From assembly GCA_012960925.1 (NCBI GenBank), contig DUAG01000055.1, positions 16,950 to 69,567 of the forward strand: a DNA stretch of 52,618 bases. Direction: 5' to 3'. A program made the position numbers and the translations under genes. Below, one piece after another: positions 33,158 to 43,564 of the stretch. Positions within the stretch are counted from its first letter, which is position 1. Every line of letters starts with the position of its first letter. The notes below the pieces were generated by a model. It saw only the letters and a list, made by a program, of their open reading frames with translations. It was not told the DNA's origin and did no database searches. This stretch comes from Candidatus Manganitrophaceae bacterium (lineage in GTDB: Bacteria > Nitrospirota > Nitrospiria > SBBL01 > JAADHI01).

Positions 33158-34405
33158 CTATTTCATGCCAACTATTTTTAAGCCCCTGTTTCCTGTTAGG
33201 CTCATATTCCCCGTTGCGGCCTTTTCTATCTGGTCACTCCACCACGCCATCACTGGCTTTCTACGTTCGAGGTAGTTGGCTCGGTTGTAGGCATTGCGAA
33301 CCTCATTATTCCCAATATGAGCAAGAGCGGCTTCAATTACGTCACCATCAAAGCCCTCTTCATTTAAGATGGTACTGGCCAGTGACCGCATACCATGGGC
33401 GACCAGCTTTTTATCAAAACCCATGCGCTTTATGGCAGTGTTTGCGGTTTGCGCGTTGGTGTGCTTTTTGGGGTCACGATCTGAGGGGAAGACAAACTGA
33501 CTTCGCCCACTGATTGGCTTCATGAGTTCCAGCAACGCCAAGCATTGGCTGGATAGTGGAATAACATGCTCTTTTTTCCGCTTCATACGTTCTGACGGGA
33601 TATGCCAGATGGCTGTTTCAAGGTTGATCTCATCCCAACGGGTGCCAGCGGCTTCACTGGGCCTTACCATGGTGTGAAGTTGCCACTCTATCAGGCAGCG
33701 GGTTGTGTATTTGATACTGGCTGTGGTTAGGGTGCGGAGTAGAAGAGGTAGCTCTTCAGGTTTGAGTGTGGGTAGGTGTTGTTTTGCAGGCTTTTGGAAT
33801 GCCTTGCTAATCCCAGCCAGTGGGTTACTCTTTATGATGCCGGTATTAACCGCATAGATCATGATTTCATTCAGGCGTTGGCAAAGGCGTTTGATGGTCT
33901 CAAGGCTCCCTTTCGCTGCAATGGGCTTGATGGTATCAATGGCCTTAATCGCTGTGATTTTGTGGATAGGGACTTTTCCCAATTGAGGAAAAATGTGCAA
34001 CTCAAGAGAGCGCCACGTATCTGATGCATGGTCACCTGAAATATCAGCCTTCTTAACTTCCAGCCATTGGGCAGCTATATATTCCAGTGTGTTGTTGTCT
34101 GCTGTCTTACTTATGCGGCTTTGCTCATCCCTGTATTCCTGTGGGTCAATATCCTTTGCCAGTAGCTCCTTGGCCTCAGTGCGCTTTTTTCGGGCATCAG
34201 CAATGGAAATTGTAGGATAAGCCCCCAGGCTCAAGCAGGTTCGTTTTTTTGTATAGGGTCTCTTATAATCAAACAACCATATTTTTGAGCCGCTTGGCAT
34301 GATCCTGAGTTGTAGTCCATCACCATCATATAGCTTATAAAGCCTCTCTCTAGGTTTGGCCTGTTTTACTGCTGTATTTGTCAGTGGTTTGGTTTTAGTT
34401 GCCAT
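33158..34405 (-). CDS. P4-type tyrosine integrase
   Basis: A 415-aa integrase with an N-terminal DUF4102 arm-binding domain (LTNTAVKQAKPRERLYKLYDGDGLQLRI), a core-binding domain and a catalytic domain: R in HTMVRPSEAAGTRW, K in MKRKKEHVIPLS, HxxR in HGMRSLAST, H in LAHIGNNEVRNAYNR with the nucleophile Tyr in that segment. P4-type integrases insert at tRNA or tmRNA 3' ends, matching this position. Its start codon lies within one arm of the inverted repeat 34404-34459, so expression may be self-limited by integrase binding. Confidence 0.93.
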   Translation of the reverse strand: MATKTKPLTNTAVKQAKPRERLYKLYDGDGLQLRIMPSGSKIWLFDYKRPYTKKRTCLSLGAYPTISIADARKKRTEAKELLAKDIDPQEYRDEQSRISKTADNNTLEYIAAQWLEVKKADISGDHASDTWRSLELHIFPQLGKVPIHKITAIKAIDTIKPIAAKGSLETIKRLCQRLNEIMIYAVNTGIIKSNPLAGISKAFQKPAKQHLPTLKPEELPLLLRTLTTASIKYTTRCLIEWQLHTMVRPSEAAGTRWDEINLETAIWHIPSERMKRKKEHVIPLSSQCLALLELMKPISGRSQFVFPSDRDPKKHTNAQTANTAIKRMGFDKKLVAHGMRSLASTILNEEGFDGDVIEAALAHIGNNEVRNAYNRANYLERRKPVMAWWSDQIEKAATGNMSLTGNRGLKIVGMK

Positions 34406-34459
34406 TTTGGTAGTACATTTGGTCGTATTGAGTGAGTACTACCAAATGTACTACCAAAA
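34404..34459. promoter_or_regulatory. Arm-type sites and inverted repeat over the integrase start
   Basis: TTTTGGTAGTACATTTGGT at 34405-34423 is the complement of the sequence at 34441-34459 (ACCAAATGTACTACCAAAA). Direct copies of GTACTACCAAA at 34436-34446 and 34448-34458 match the left arm site. The left half of the repeat covers the integrase ATG (34403-34405). Confidence 0.7.
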
Positions 34460-34500
34460 CGGCAGGATTGTCTAGAACTATTTGGGATGCTATAGGCAAT

Positions 34501-34544
34501 AAAAAGCCCGCTAACCTTTGTTTCTAAGGCCTAGCGGGCTTTTT
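34501..34544 (-). terminator. Intrinsic terminator downstream of tmRNA
   Basis: AAAAAGCCCGCTA at 34501-34513 pairs perfectly with 34532-34544, with A/T runs on both sides. It ends 24 bp past the tmRNA 3' end on the minus strand and lies inside the island, so it may replace the original terminator at 30711-30737. Confidence 0.85.
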
Positions 34545-34567
34545 TAGGTTCTTGTTGAACCTTGTTC

Positions 34568-34913
34568 TGGTGGAGGCGGCGGGAATCGAACCCGCGTCCG
34601 AAGAAATTCAGTCAAAGACCACTACATGCTTAGTCTCTACTTTTTAAATTCGCATTAAATCCCACCTAGAGACAGGTTGAATCATCTGCTAGCCTCATAA
34701 ATCTTACCCGCTCCCCTGAAGCACTGAAGCGAGCCAGCCTGCTATCTGGCATCTTCCCCCCGCGCAGACAAAGGAAGGTTGATGTCACTGCACTTAGGCA
34801 GCGAGAGCTAACGGTGTGTTAGCAACTATGTTTTTCCCATTTGTTTAACGAGCCCAATGGGACCTCGGCATGCACTCCCTGACCTCCAAACCCCGTCGAA
34901 GCCGATCGCCCCC
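34568..34913 (-). ncRNA. ssrA: tmRNA (one-piece)
   Basis: 346-nt RNA that rescues stalled ribosomes together with SmpB. The 5' end GGGGGCGATCGGCTTCGACG pairs with the 3' end CGCCTCCACCA (seven pairs with one G-U, CCA encoded). The tRNA-like T-arm is GGGTTCGATTCCC. The tag frame is at 34823-34794, reading ANTPLALAA then TAA, after TAGTT as in E. coli TAGTC. smpB lies 150 bp upstream on the same strand. Confidence 0.96.
34794..34823 (-). other. tmRNA proteolysis tag ORF
   Basis: Nine codons and TAA: ANTPLALAA. The last four residues, ALAA, fit the tail recognised by ClpXP-type proteases. Residues 3-5 (TPL) replace the usual acidic DEN/DDN stretch. Confidence 0.85.
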
Positions 34914-34945
34914 CTTTCTCTTGTTATCAACAATCGTAATTTCTT

Positions 34946-34978
34946 AAAAAGTCCCCACTCCGGTTCTTACCGGGACTC
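34946..34978 (-). terminator. Intrinsic terminator of smpB
   Basis: On the minus strand GAGTCCC, then an internal CCGG-containing loop, then GGGGACTTTTT. It lies 84 bp beyond the smpB stop codon and ahead of the tmRNA start. Confidence 0.6.
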
Positions 34979-35003
34979 AAGGGTATTGGAGCTTACTAAG
35001 ACC

Positions 35004-35032
35004 TCTGGATTCCAGCCTCCGCCGGAATGACG
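35004..35032. repeat. GGATTCC...GGAATGAC-type palindromic repeat
   Basis: CTGGATTCCAGCCTCCGCCGGAATGAC; a partial palindrome of the kind scattered between genes in many bacteria (the attcc(c)gc..gc(g)ggaatgac type). Only one copy is seen in this window. Confidence 0.5.
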
Positions 35033-35061
35033 AAAATGGACATTTTACCTGACCATCAAGC

Positions 35062-35535
35062 CTAATCCTGAACTTTTGCCCTCACCGCCTTCTCCATTTC
35101 CCGTTGGGCGGTCTTTTTGGCCTCAGTCTCTCGCTTATCGTACAGATTCTTCCCTTTGGCCAGTCCCAGTTCTACTTTTACCAAGCCACGCTTAAAATAG
35201 AACTTCAGGGGAATTAGGGTCAGTCCCTTTATTTGTGTCTGTCCAATGAATCGCTCGATCTCTCTTTTCTTGAGTAGGAGCTTCCGTCTGCGCAATGGCT
35301 CGTGATTCGCGAGATTTCCGTGACGGTAGGGGCTGATGTGACAATTATAGAGGTAAATCTCTCCTTTTTCAAGCCGCGCATAGCTGTCTTTAAGGTTAAT
35401 ACGCCCGTCACGTATCGATTTCACTTCGGTGCCCAGAAGGACAATGCCAGCCTCCATGGACTCCTGGATAAAGTAGTCATGGAAAGCCTTTCGATTCTTG
35501 GCGATGACAGCATCTTTCTCCTTCTTCCCAGACAT
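35062..35535 (-). CDS. smpB: SsrA-binding protein SmpB
   Basis: Binds the tRNA-like domain of tmRNA and delivers it to stalled ribosomes. At 157 aa it is the usual length. Family text: [40 protein letters not shown], then [59 protein letters not shown], and a basic C-terminal tail that enters the A-site mRNA channel. The gene lies directly upstream of the tmRNA gene, an often-conserved pair. Confidence 0.97.
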   Translation of the reverse strand: MSGKKEKDAVIAKNRKAFHDYFIQESMEAGIVLLGTEVKSIRDGRINLKDSYARLEKGEIYLYNCHISPYRHGNLANHEPLRRRKLLLKKREIERFIGQTQIKGLTLIPLKFYFKRGLVKVELGLAKGKNLYDKRETEAKKTAQREMEKAVRAKVQD

Positions 35536-35590
35536 CGTTATTATCCGTAATCGTAGAATTAGACTCTATGGCGGTAACATCACCATTTTT

Positions 35591-35713
35591 GCGTAGACCT
35601 CTCCCCCGTGTTCATAACCAGCGAACCCCTGAAAGCGTTGAGGGGGAGGCTCCGTCCGGCTTTGCCGGTAGAGGGGGCGACGCAAGCCCCTTTCCGGCTC
35701 CGCCGGATTAGGG
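35591..35713. repeat. GC-rich palindromic repeat cluster
   Basis: Nested short inverted repeats: CCTCTCCCCC (35599-35608) against GGGGGAGG (35642-35649), CCGGCTTTGCCGG (35656-35668) and TCCGGCTCCGCCGGA (35694-35708). No gene. It occupies the gap between smpB and the DciA-like gene; probably a genome-wide intergenic repeat, which cannot be confirmed from one copy. Confidence 0.5.
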
Positions 35714-35750
35714 CGTTGACTTCAATCTGTCGCTATTATAACATTGTTCC

Positions 35751-36212
35751 ATGGCAAGCAGACTATCCTCCATTGCGCCGATCCTGAACAGGCTGGCGAA
35801 AAATGCGGGGCTGGAAAAGGGGATCGCCTCTTTTCACTTAGGAGAACATTGGGAGGAAGCGGTCGGACCCCAGATCGCAGCCCATACCCATCCTCAAGAC
35901 ATTCGCCATGCGACCCTGATCATCCTGGTCGACGAGGCCGTCTGGATGCATCAACTTTCGTTTATGAAGAAAGAAATTATTGAAAAGGTCAATCACTTCC
36001 TTAAAAAACGTCCCATTCAAAATATTCGCTTCCAAATCTCTTCCCTCCCACCCCCTTCCAAACCTTCTAGTAACCCTCCGGCTCCGAAGAGGGCGAAACT
36101 AAGTGATCAGGACGCCGCCATTCTGAGACAACAACTCGAACCCGTGCAAGATCACGATTTAAAGGAGGCCATTCAAAAGGCTATGCGACGGCATCTTACG
36201 GTGAAAGATTAG
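35751..36212 (+). CDS. dciA: DciA-like (DUF721) replicative helicase loader
   Basis: A 153-aa protein with a DUF721/DciA-like KH-type domain: MASRLSSIAPILNRLAKNAGLEKGI, then LGEHWEEAVGPQIAAHTHPQDIRHATLIILVDEAVWMHQLSFMKKEIIEKVN, followed by a Pro-rich linker (SLPPPSKPSSNPPAPKR) and a short C-terminal helix pair. DciA replaces DnaC/DnaI as loader of DnaB in many bacteria, and its gene is often near the origin, as here. It is transcribed on the plus strand, alone. ATG 35751 has no clear ribosome binding site. Confidence 0.75.
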   Translation: MASRLSSIAPILNRLAKNAGLEKGIASFHLGEHWEEAVGPQIAAHTHPQDIRHATLIILVDEAVWMHQLSFMKKEIIEKVNHFLKKRPIQNIRFQISSLPPPSKPSSNPPAPKRAKLSDQDAAILRQQLEPVQDHDLKEAIQKAMRRHLTVKD

Positions 36213-36379
36213 ATGATTCAGCCTGCCTGGATTTGGCTTTGCGAAACCCATTCCTTCAGAACGAGGCACAAGGAGCGGCTTACCTAAGCGTAAATATTTT
36301 GTTTATATCTGAGGTCTTGTCGCATAGCAAGGCCGTCATGGAGGCTTCGGTGGGTGAGAGCTGAATTCTTACTCTCAAA

Positions 36380-37201
36380 TCAGGAACCCTGAGTCAGTGA
36401 CTTCAACTTATTAATCTTGCCGGTCAGGAGTTCTTTGTTCGGATAAATACCCTCTAATTCCAGGTAAAGTTGAAGCGCCTCTGTATGGCTTTTGTTTTCC
36501 TCAAAACAATTGGCCGCCCTGAACTTTGCAAAGGGACTCATTTCGTGTTCAGGGTACTCAGTGTAGAGCGTCTGGTAGATTTTGATCGCCTCATCACACT
36601 TTCCAAGAATAAAATACGTACCCCCCCCACGGTAAAGCGCCGCAGGAGCCCATTTGTTTCTTGGATCTTTCCTGGCCAGAATATCCCATTCAACACGGGC
36701 CTGCTCCAGATCTCCCAGATCAAAGTAAAGAACACCAACCTTGTATTGAACTTCCAGAACCTGATTCGGATCCGGCGTGATTTCCATTACTTTTTCATAG
36801 ACTGCTATTGCCTTTTTGGGTTGGTTTAGTTTGTTATCGTAGATTTCTGCGATATAAAGATAAGCCTCCAGGGCATGGGCCTTGTCAAAGGGAGAAACAG
36901 CGACCCGAATGCTTTCATTGAAAGAGGTGATTGCCTTCTGGTAGTTGTCGAGATAGAGAAAATAAGCGACCCCTTTCCAGTAGTTGGCCTCTGAAACCAC
37001 TTTGCTTTTGGGATACTCTTCGACGATCTTCTCATAGTCTCGAATTGCGCCAAGATAGTCTTCCTTTTCCCATCGAAGTTCTGCCGATTCAAGGTATTTC
37101 CTGGAGGTTCGGTCCGCAGCAGACCAAAACCACCAGAGCGTCAATGAAAGGGCACAGAGCCAAAAGACAAACCAGGGGAAAACCCTTGAACGGAGATTCA
37201 T
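36380..37201 (-). CDS. Membrane-anchored TPR protein
   Basis: A 273-aa protein with one N-terminal helix (VFPWFVFWLCALSLTLWWFW) that acts as anchor or uncleaved signal, followed by at least five tetratricopeptide repeats, e.g. WEKEDYLGAIRDYEKIVEEYPKSK, YNKLNQ-PKKAIAVYEKVMEITPD, KCDEAIKIYQTLYTEYPEHEMSPFAKFRAANCF. It probably scaffolds protein complexes on the periplasmic face. Mini-element B sits 23 bp upstream of the start codon, so it may have altered its promoter. The 167-bp gap downstream (36213-36379) holds nothing that I can support. Confidence 0.8.
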   Translation of the reverse strand: MNLRSRVFPWFVFWLCALSLTLWWFWSAADRTSRKYLESAELRWEKEDYLGAIRDYEKIVEEYPKSKVVSEANYWKGVAYFLYLDNYQKAITSFNESIRVAVSPFDKAHALEAYLYIAEIYDNKLNQPKKAIAVYEKVMEITPDPNQVLEVQYKVGVLYFDLGDLEQARVEWDILARKDPRNKWAPAALYRGGGTYFILGKCDEAIKIYQTLYTEYPEHEMSPFAKFRAANCFEENKSHTEALQLYLELEGIYPNKELLTGKINKLKSLTQGS

Positions 37202-37224
37202 CTTGATCCCTCGTAAGGATTCAG

Positions 37225-37400
37225 GGAAGCTCTTATTAAGTCTGGGTTGAAATTTTCAGGAGATAAAATATTTCGATTCAAGGCGCAAATCGCAGAGGAT
37301 GGTTCTCGCGAAGCGATAGCCCGCTATTGTCAAGATTTGCAACGTAGAAGCGGGACATTTTTGCCCTGAAAAATAAATTCATGACTTATTCAGAGTTTCC
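37225..37400. mobile_element. Mini-element B (MITE-like, 176 bp, 4-bp TSD TCAG)
   Basis: Inverted copy of 28991-29168 with ends GGAAGCTCTTATTAAGTC and the near-complement (37383-37400), flanked by direct TCAG at 37221-37224 and 37401-37404. The internal ORF is dead: the ATG is ATA and one T is missing. It lies between gyrA and the TPR gene, and its right end is about 50 bp from the gyrA stop codon. Confidence 0.85.
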
Positions 37401-37448
37401 TCAGCATACCCATCTTTTTCTGCATGGCGGCCTTGCTGTGGAAAAGGT

Positions 37449-39905
37449 TCATGTGGATTCTTCCGATTCTCCTTTTTCAGCCAGCCCCGCCACGCCAATA
37501 ACACGATCTCCTGCATTCATCTCGATAAGGCGGACGCCCTGTGTATTCCGGCCAATTATGCGGAGATCTTTTATCTTGAGGCGGACGATCTTCCCGATCG
37601 CGGTCATAATCATCACCTCGGCTTCCGGGTCGACCTGGAAGGCCGCGACAACGTGGCCATTCCGCTGACTGGTCTGGATGGTTATGATCCCTTGCCCCCC
37701 CCGACCCTGCGTCCGATATTCCGAAAGACCGGTCCGTTTTCCATATCCATTTTCGGTAACCGTCAGAATGGCGGAATGGCTGTCGGGCGTCAGGGTTTCC
37801 ATGCTGATGACTTCATCGCCCTTTCGCAGGCGAATGCCCCGAACACCGGTCGAGACCCGACCGAGCGGCCGCGCTTCTTTTTCCTGGAACCGTATGGAGA
37901 GTCCAAGCATCGTCCCGATCAGGATATCATGGTCGCCTGCAGTCATGCCAACCGCAATCAAGCGGTCCCCCTCTGCCAGATTGATCGCCCGAATCCCGCC
38001 CACACGCGGATTTCCGTAGGCCGTCAACGCGGTTTTCTTGATGAGGCCTCGAGAAGTCGCCATGACCACAAACTTCCCCTCCTGAAACTGTTCGACCTTA
38101 AGAATGGCGCGGATCTTTTCCGTTTGTGAGATTTGAAGGAGATTCACGATCGCCTTCCCTTTAGAGGCCCGACCGGCCTCGGGGATCTGGTGAACCTTCA
38201 ACCAGTAAACCCTTCCGGCATCTGTAAAGAAGAGAATATAATCGTGTGTCGAGGCGAGGAAGAGATGCGATACAAAATCTTCCTGCTTCAATCCCGCGCC
38301 AATCTTTCCTTTGCCACCCCTCCGCTGGCTGCGATAAATCGAAACCGGGTTTCGCTTTATATACCCGGTGTGGGAGACGGTAATTACCATTTCCTCATGT
38401 GCGATAAGATCCTCGATATAGATCTCTCCCGTCTCTGGGATAATCTCAGTCTTTCGCGTGTCCCCGTATTTTTCCTTGATCTCTCCAAGTTCTTCCTGGA
38501 TGACTTTTTTGATAAGGAGATTGCTGGCAAGAAGGGCCTTCAGCGCCTTGATCTTCTTCATGATGGCCTGATATTCCGCGATGAGTTTTTCCCGTTCAAG
38601 GGCCGTCAAACGCTGCAACTTCATGTCAAGGATCGCCTGGGATTGTATGGTTGAGAGACCGAAACGGCTGATCAATCCCGTCCGCGCCGTCTCGGGTGAA
38701 TTTGAGGCGCGAATCAAGGAGATGACTTCGTCAAGGTTGTCCAGGGCGATCTTCAACCCTTCGAGGATATGGGCACGGGCCTCCGCCTGACGAAGCTCAA
38801 AGCGGGTTCGGCGGATAATGACCTCTTTCCTGAAGTCCAGAAAAAACTGGAGGATCTCTTTGAGATTCAGAACCCGGGGCTGTTTGTTCACCAAGGCCAG
38901 CATGATAATCCCAAAAGATGACTGCAATGCCGTATGCTTGTACAACTTGTTCAGGATAATTTTTCCAATCTCTCCGCGTTTCAATTCGATGACAATCCGC
39001 ATCCCGTCACGGTCGGATTCATCCCGAAGGTCCGATATCCCCTCCACCTTCTTATCCCGGATAAGAGAGGCAATCTTTTCAATCAGCCTCGACTTGTTGA
39101 CCTGATATGGAAGTTGCGTCACGACGATCGTCTCCCGCTCAGTACGCGGGTTGACTTCTATGACCGCCCTCGCCCTCATGATCACGGATCCCCGGCCGGT
39201 TCTGAAGGCATCTTCGATCCCCTTCGTCCCGTATATAAATCCGGCCGTTGGGAAATCCGGGCCCTTAATCGTCTCCATCAGGCCGTCAATCGTAATGTCC
39301 GGATCTTCCAGGAGGATCATCAGGCCATCAATCAGTTCGGAGAGATTGTGAGGCGGAATATTGGTTGCCATGCCGACCGCGATACCTGCGGATCCATTCA
39401 TAAGCAGATTCGGAATACGGCTTGGAAGAACAACCGGTTCAACCACGGTATCATCATAGTTGGGAGAAAAGTCAACGGTCTCCATGTCGATGTTGGCCAG
39501 CATCTCTTCAGCCAGTTTCGTCAAACGGGCTTCGGTGTAACGGTAGGCCGCAGCCCGATCACCATCAATCGATCCATAATTTCCCTGACCATCGACCAGG
39601 GGATAGCGCATGTTGAAGTCCTGCGCCATCCGAACCATAGTATCGTAGACTGCTGTGTCTCCATGAGGATGATATTTCTTGATCACCTCTCCAACCACAC
39701 CGGCTGATTTAGAATAACGCCGATTCGATAAGAGTCCCTCACGAAACATTGCGTAGAGGATTCGCCGGTGAACCGGCTTCAGTCCATCCCGGACATCTGG
39801 CAGGGCCCGTCCGACAATGACACTCATCGCATAGTCCATGTAGGCGGTTTTCATCTCGGTTTCGAGATTCACCGGGATACTTCTTTCCTCTATGGGTACA
39901 GGCAT
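37449..39905 (-). CDS. gyrA: DNA gyrase subunit A
   Basis: Breakage-reunion subunit of the gyrase A2B2 complex, which introduces negative supercoils. At 818 aa it has the N-terminal winged-helix/tower domains with the catalytic Tyr in [18 protein letters not shown]. The quinolone-region text [17 protein letters not shown] has Thr where E. coli has Ser83 (HGDSAVYDT). Six-bladed C-terminal beta-pinwheel repeats follow (e.g. [24 protein letters not shown]: the GyrA-box QRRGGKG). The acidic tail is short. ATG 39905 follows CTGGAG and is 17 bp from the gyrB stop codon. Confidence 0.98.
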   Translation of the reverse strand: MPVPIEERSIPVNLETEMKTAYMDYAMSVIVGRALPDVRDGLKPVHRRILYAMFREGLLSNRRYSKSAGVVGEVIKKYHPHGDTAVYDTMVRMAQDFNMRYPLVDGQGNYGSIDGDRAAAYRYTEARLTKLAEEMLANIDMETVDFSPNYDDTVVEPVVLPSRIPNLLMNGSAGIAVGMATNIPPHNLSELIDGLMILLEDPDITIDGLMETIKGPDFPTAGFIYGTKGIEDAFRTGRGSVIMRARAVIEVNPRTERETIVVTQLPYQVNKSRLIEKIASLIRDKKVEGISDLRDESDRDGMRIVIELKRGEIGKIILNKLYKHTALQSSFGIIMLALVNKQPRVLNLKEILQFFLDFRKEVIIRRTRFELRQAEARAHILEGLKIALDNLDEVISLIRASNSPETARTGLISRFGLSTIQSQAILDMKLQRLTALEREKLIAEYQAIMKKIKALKALLASNLLIKKVIQEELGEIKEKYGDTRKTEIIPETGEIYIEDLIAHEEMVITVSHTGYIKRNPVSIYRSQRRGGKGKIGAGLKQEDFVSHLFLASTHDYILFFTDAGRVYWLKVHQIPEAGRASKGKAIVNLLQISQTEKIRAILKVEQFQEGKFVVMATSRGLIKKTALTAYGNPRVGGIRAINLAEGDRLIAVGMTAGDHDILIGTMLGLSIRFQEKEARPLGRVSTGVRGIRLRKGDEVISMETLTPDSHSAILTVTENGYGKRTGLSEYRTQGRGGQGIITIQTSQRNGHVVAAFQVDPEAEVMIMTAIGKIVRLKIKDLRIIGRNTQGVRLIEMNAGDRVIGVAGLAEKGESEEST

Positions 39906-39922
39906 GATGACTCCAGTTTATT

Positions 39923-42367
<2,445 letters not shown>

Positions 42368-42439
42368 TCACATCAACCTCGCAAGCGGATCCCTTCAGCA
42401 CATTTTCTGTATTGAACCGCCTGGAAGTAATGAACAGAT

Positions 42440-43561
42440 TTAGACCCGCATCGGCATGATGACGGCTAGGAAGTTATTTGACTCTTCTTTGATTAAGCAG
42501 GGAGAAAGTGCATCCTTAAATTCGAGGGTGACCTCCTCTTTTTTCACAACGGAGAGGACATCTAGAAAATAACGGGCATTAAACCCTGTGGTCAGTCCCT
42601 CTCCCTTGAATGAAGTCACCACCTCCTCACTGGCCTCTCCCATTTCAGGATTATTCGAACTCAGGGTAATGCCCCCTTCCTGAAGGGAAAATTTAATCGC
42701 GTTTGTCTTCTCGCGCGCGAGGATAGACACACGTCGCAACCCACCTTCAAGGTCCTTCTTTATGACCGTGACCTTCTTCACGTTTCCCTTTGGAATCACC
42801 TGTTTATAGTTTGGATAAGTTCCCTCCATGAGTCTTGAGGTCAGAACAAAGGAACCTCTGCGGAAGACCAGTTGGCTTTTTCCGATCAGGAGTTCGGGCG
42901 CTTCCCCTCCCTCGTCTTCTTCCAGTGCCTTCTTAATCTCAAGAATAGCCTTTTTAGGGATGATGACCTCTCTTTCTTCCGCATCTTCACCTGCTTTAAT
43001 CAAACCCTCTGCAAGGGCCAATCGATGCCCATCCGTCGCAACAAAACGGATACCCTGTTCATTTCCTTTAATCTTCTCCAACTGCAGAAGGATTCCGTTC
43101 AGGATATACCGGGTGTCGTTTTCTCCAGAGGCAAAAAGGGTCCTCCGAATCAGGGCCAAAAAGAGTGACGAATCTATAAGAATCTTCCTCTGGCTGTCTG
43201 GTGGAGGAGATGACGGAAACTCATCAGGGGGCAGCCCAACAATCTTGAAGTAGCTCTTTCCTGATTCAATCACGACCCAATGGTTTTCCTGGGTCGTGAT
43301 TGTCACAGTCCCTTCCGGAAACTCGCGAATAATCTCATAAAGCTTTCTTGCCGAGAAAGTCATTTTCCCCGGTTTTAAAATTTTAGCGGGATATGAACCC
43401 CGTATTCCGATTTCAAGATCAGTGGCAAAGAGTCTGATTCCATCATCGCTTGTCTCCATGAGAATATGAGCAAGGATCGGCATTGTATTTCGCTTTTCCA
43501 CAACCCCCTGGACCCGTTGTATCCCGGTCAGCAGGTCCTTCCGGTTGATCTCTATCTTCAT
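42440..43561 (-). CDS. dnaN: DNA polymerase III beta sliding clamp
   Basis: Ring-shaped processivity clamp of the replicase. The 373-aa protein has three similar domains; typical text KIEINRKDLLTGIQRVQGVVEKRNTMPILAHILMET, IGIRGSYPAKI, FVATDGHRLALAEG, EGTYPNYKQVIP, and the C-terminal FNARYFLDVLSV... with terminal MPMRV. Its ATG is 3 bp after the dnaA stop codon, with GGAGGAG overlapping the dnaA end. Confidence 0.97.
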   Translation of the reverse strand: MKIEINRKDLLTGIQRVQGVVEKRNTMPILAHILMETSDDGIRLFATDLEIGIRGSYPAKILKPGKMTFSARKLYEIIREFPEGTVTITTQENHWVVIESGKSYFKIVGLPPDEFPSSPPPDSQRKILIDSSLFLALIRRTLFASGENDTRYILNGILLQLEKIKGNEQGIRFVATDGHRLALAEGLIKAGEDAEEREVIIPKKAILEIKKALEEDEGGEAPELLIGKSQLVFRRGSFVLTSRLMEGTYPNYKQVIPKGNVKKVTVIKKDLEGGLRRVSILAREKTNAIKFSLQEGGITLSSNNPEMGEASEEVVTSFKGEGLTTGFNARYFLDVLSVVKKEEVTLEFKDALSPCLIKEESNNFLAVIMPMRV

Positions 43562-43564
43562 TGC

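Larger units (their letters stand above)
30746..34585. mobile_element. Small integrative element inserted in the tmRNA gene 3' end
   Basis: About 3.84 kb between direct repeats GGCGGCGGGAA (30746-30756 and 34575-34585); with two mismatches the match extends to 16 bp (14 of 16). The right copy is inside the T-arm/acceptor part of the tmRNA gene. Contents: an HsdR N-terminal stub, a tyrosine recombinase, and a P4-type integrase whose start faces the tmRNA end. Near-identical arm-type sites lie at both ends (30816-30839 and 34436-34459). The right side carries its own terminator for the tmRNA. Confidence 0.85.

Noticed and set aside
36213..36290. ATG directly after the DciA-like gene stop, 25 codons
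   Set aside because: No ribosome binding site beyond the preceding gene and no recognisable peptide; probably chance.
39640..39700. GyrA Thr at the E. coli Ser83 position as a resistance mutation
   Set aside because: Thr at this place is the natural residue in various wild-type bacteria; no inference about resistance is justified.
38934..39707. 257-codon plus-strand frame inside gyrA
   Set aside because: Antisense shadow of gyrA; so is the 280-codon frame at 41495-42337 inside gyrB.
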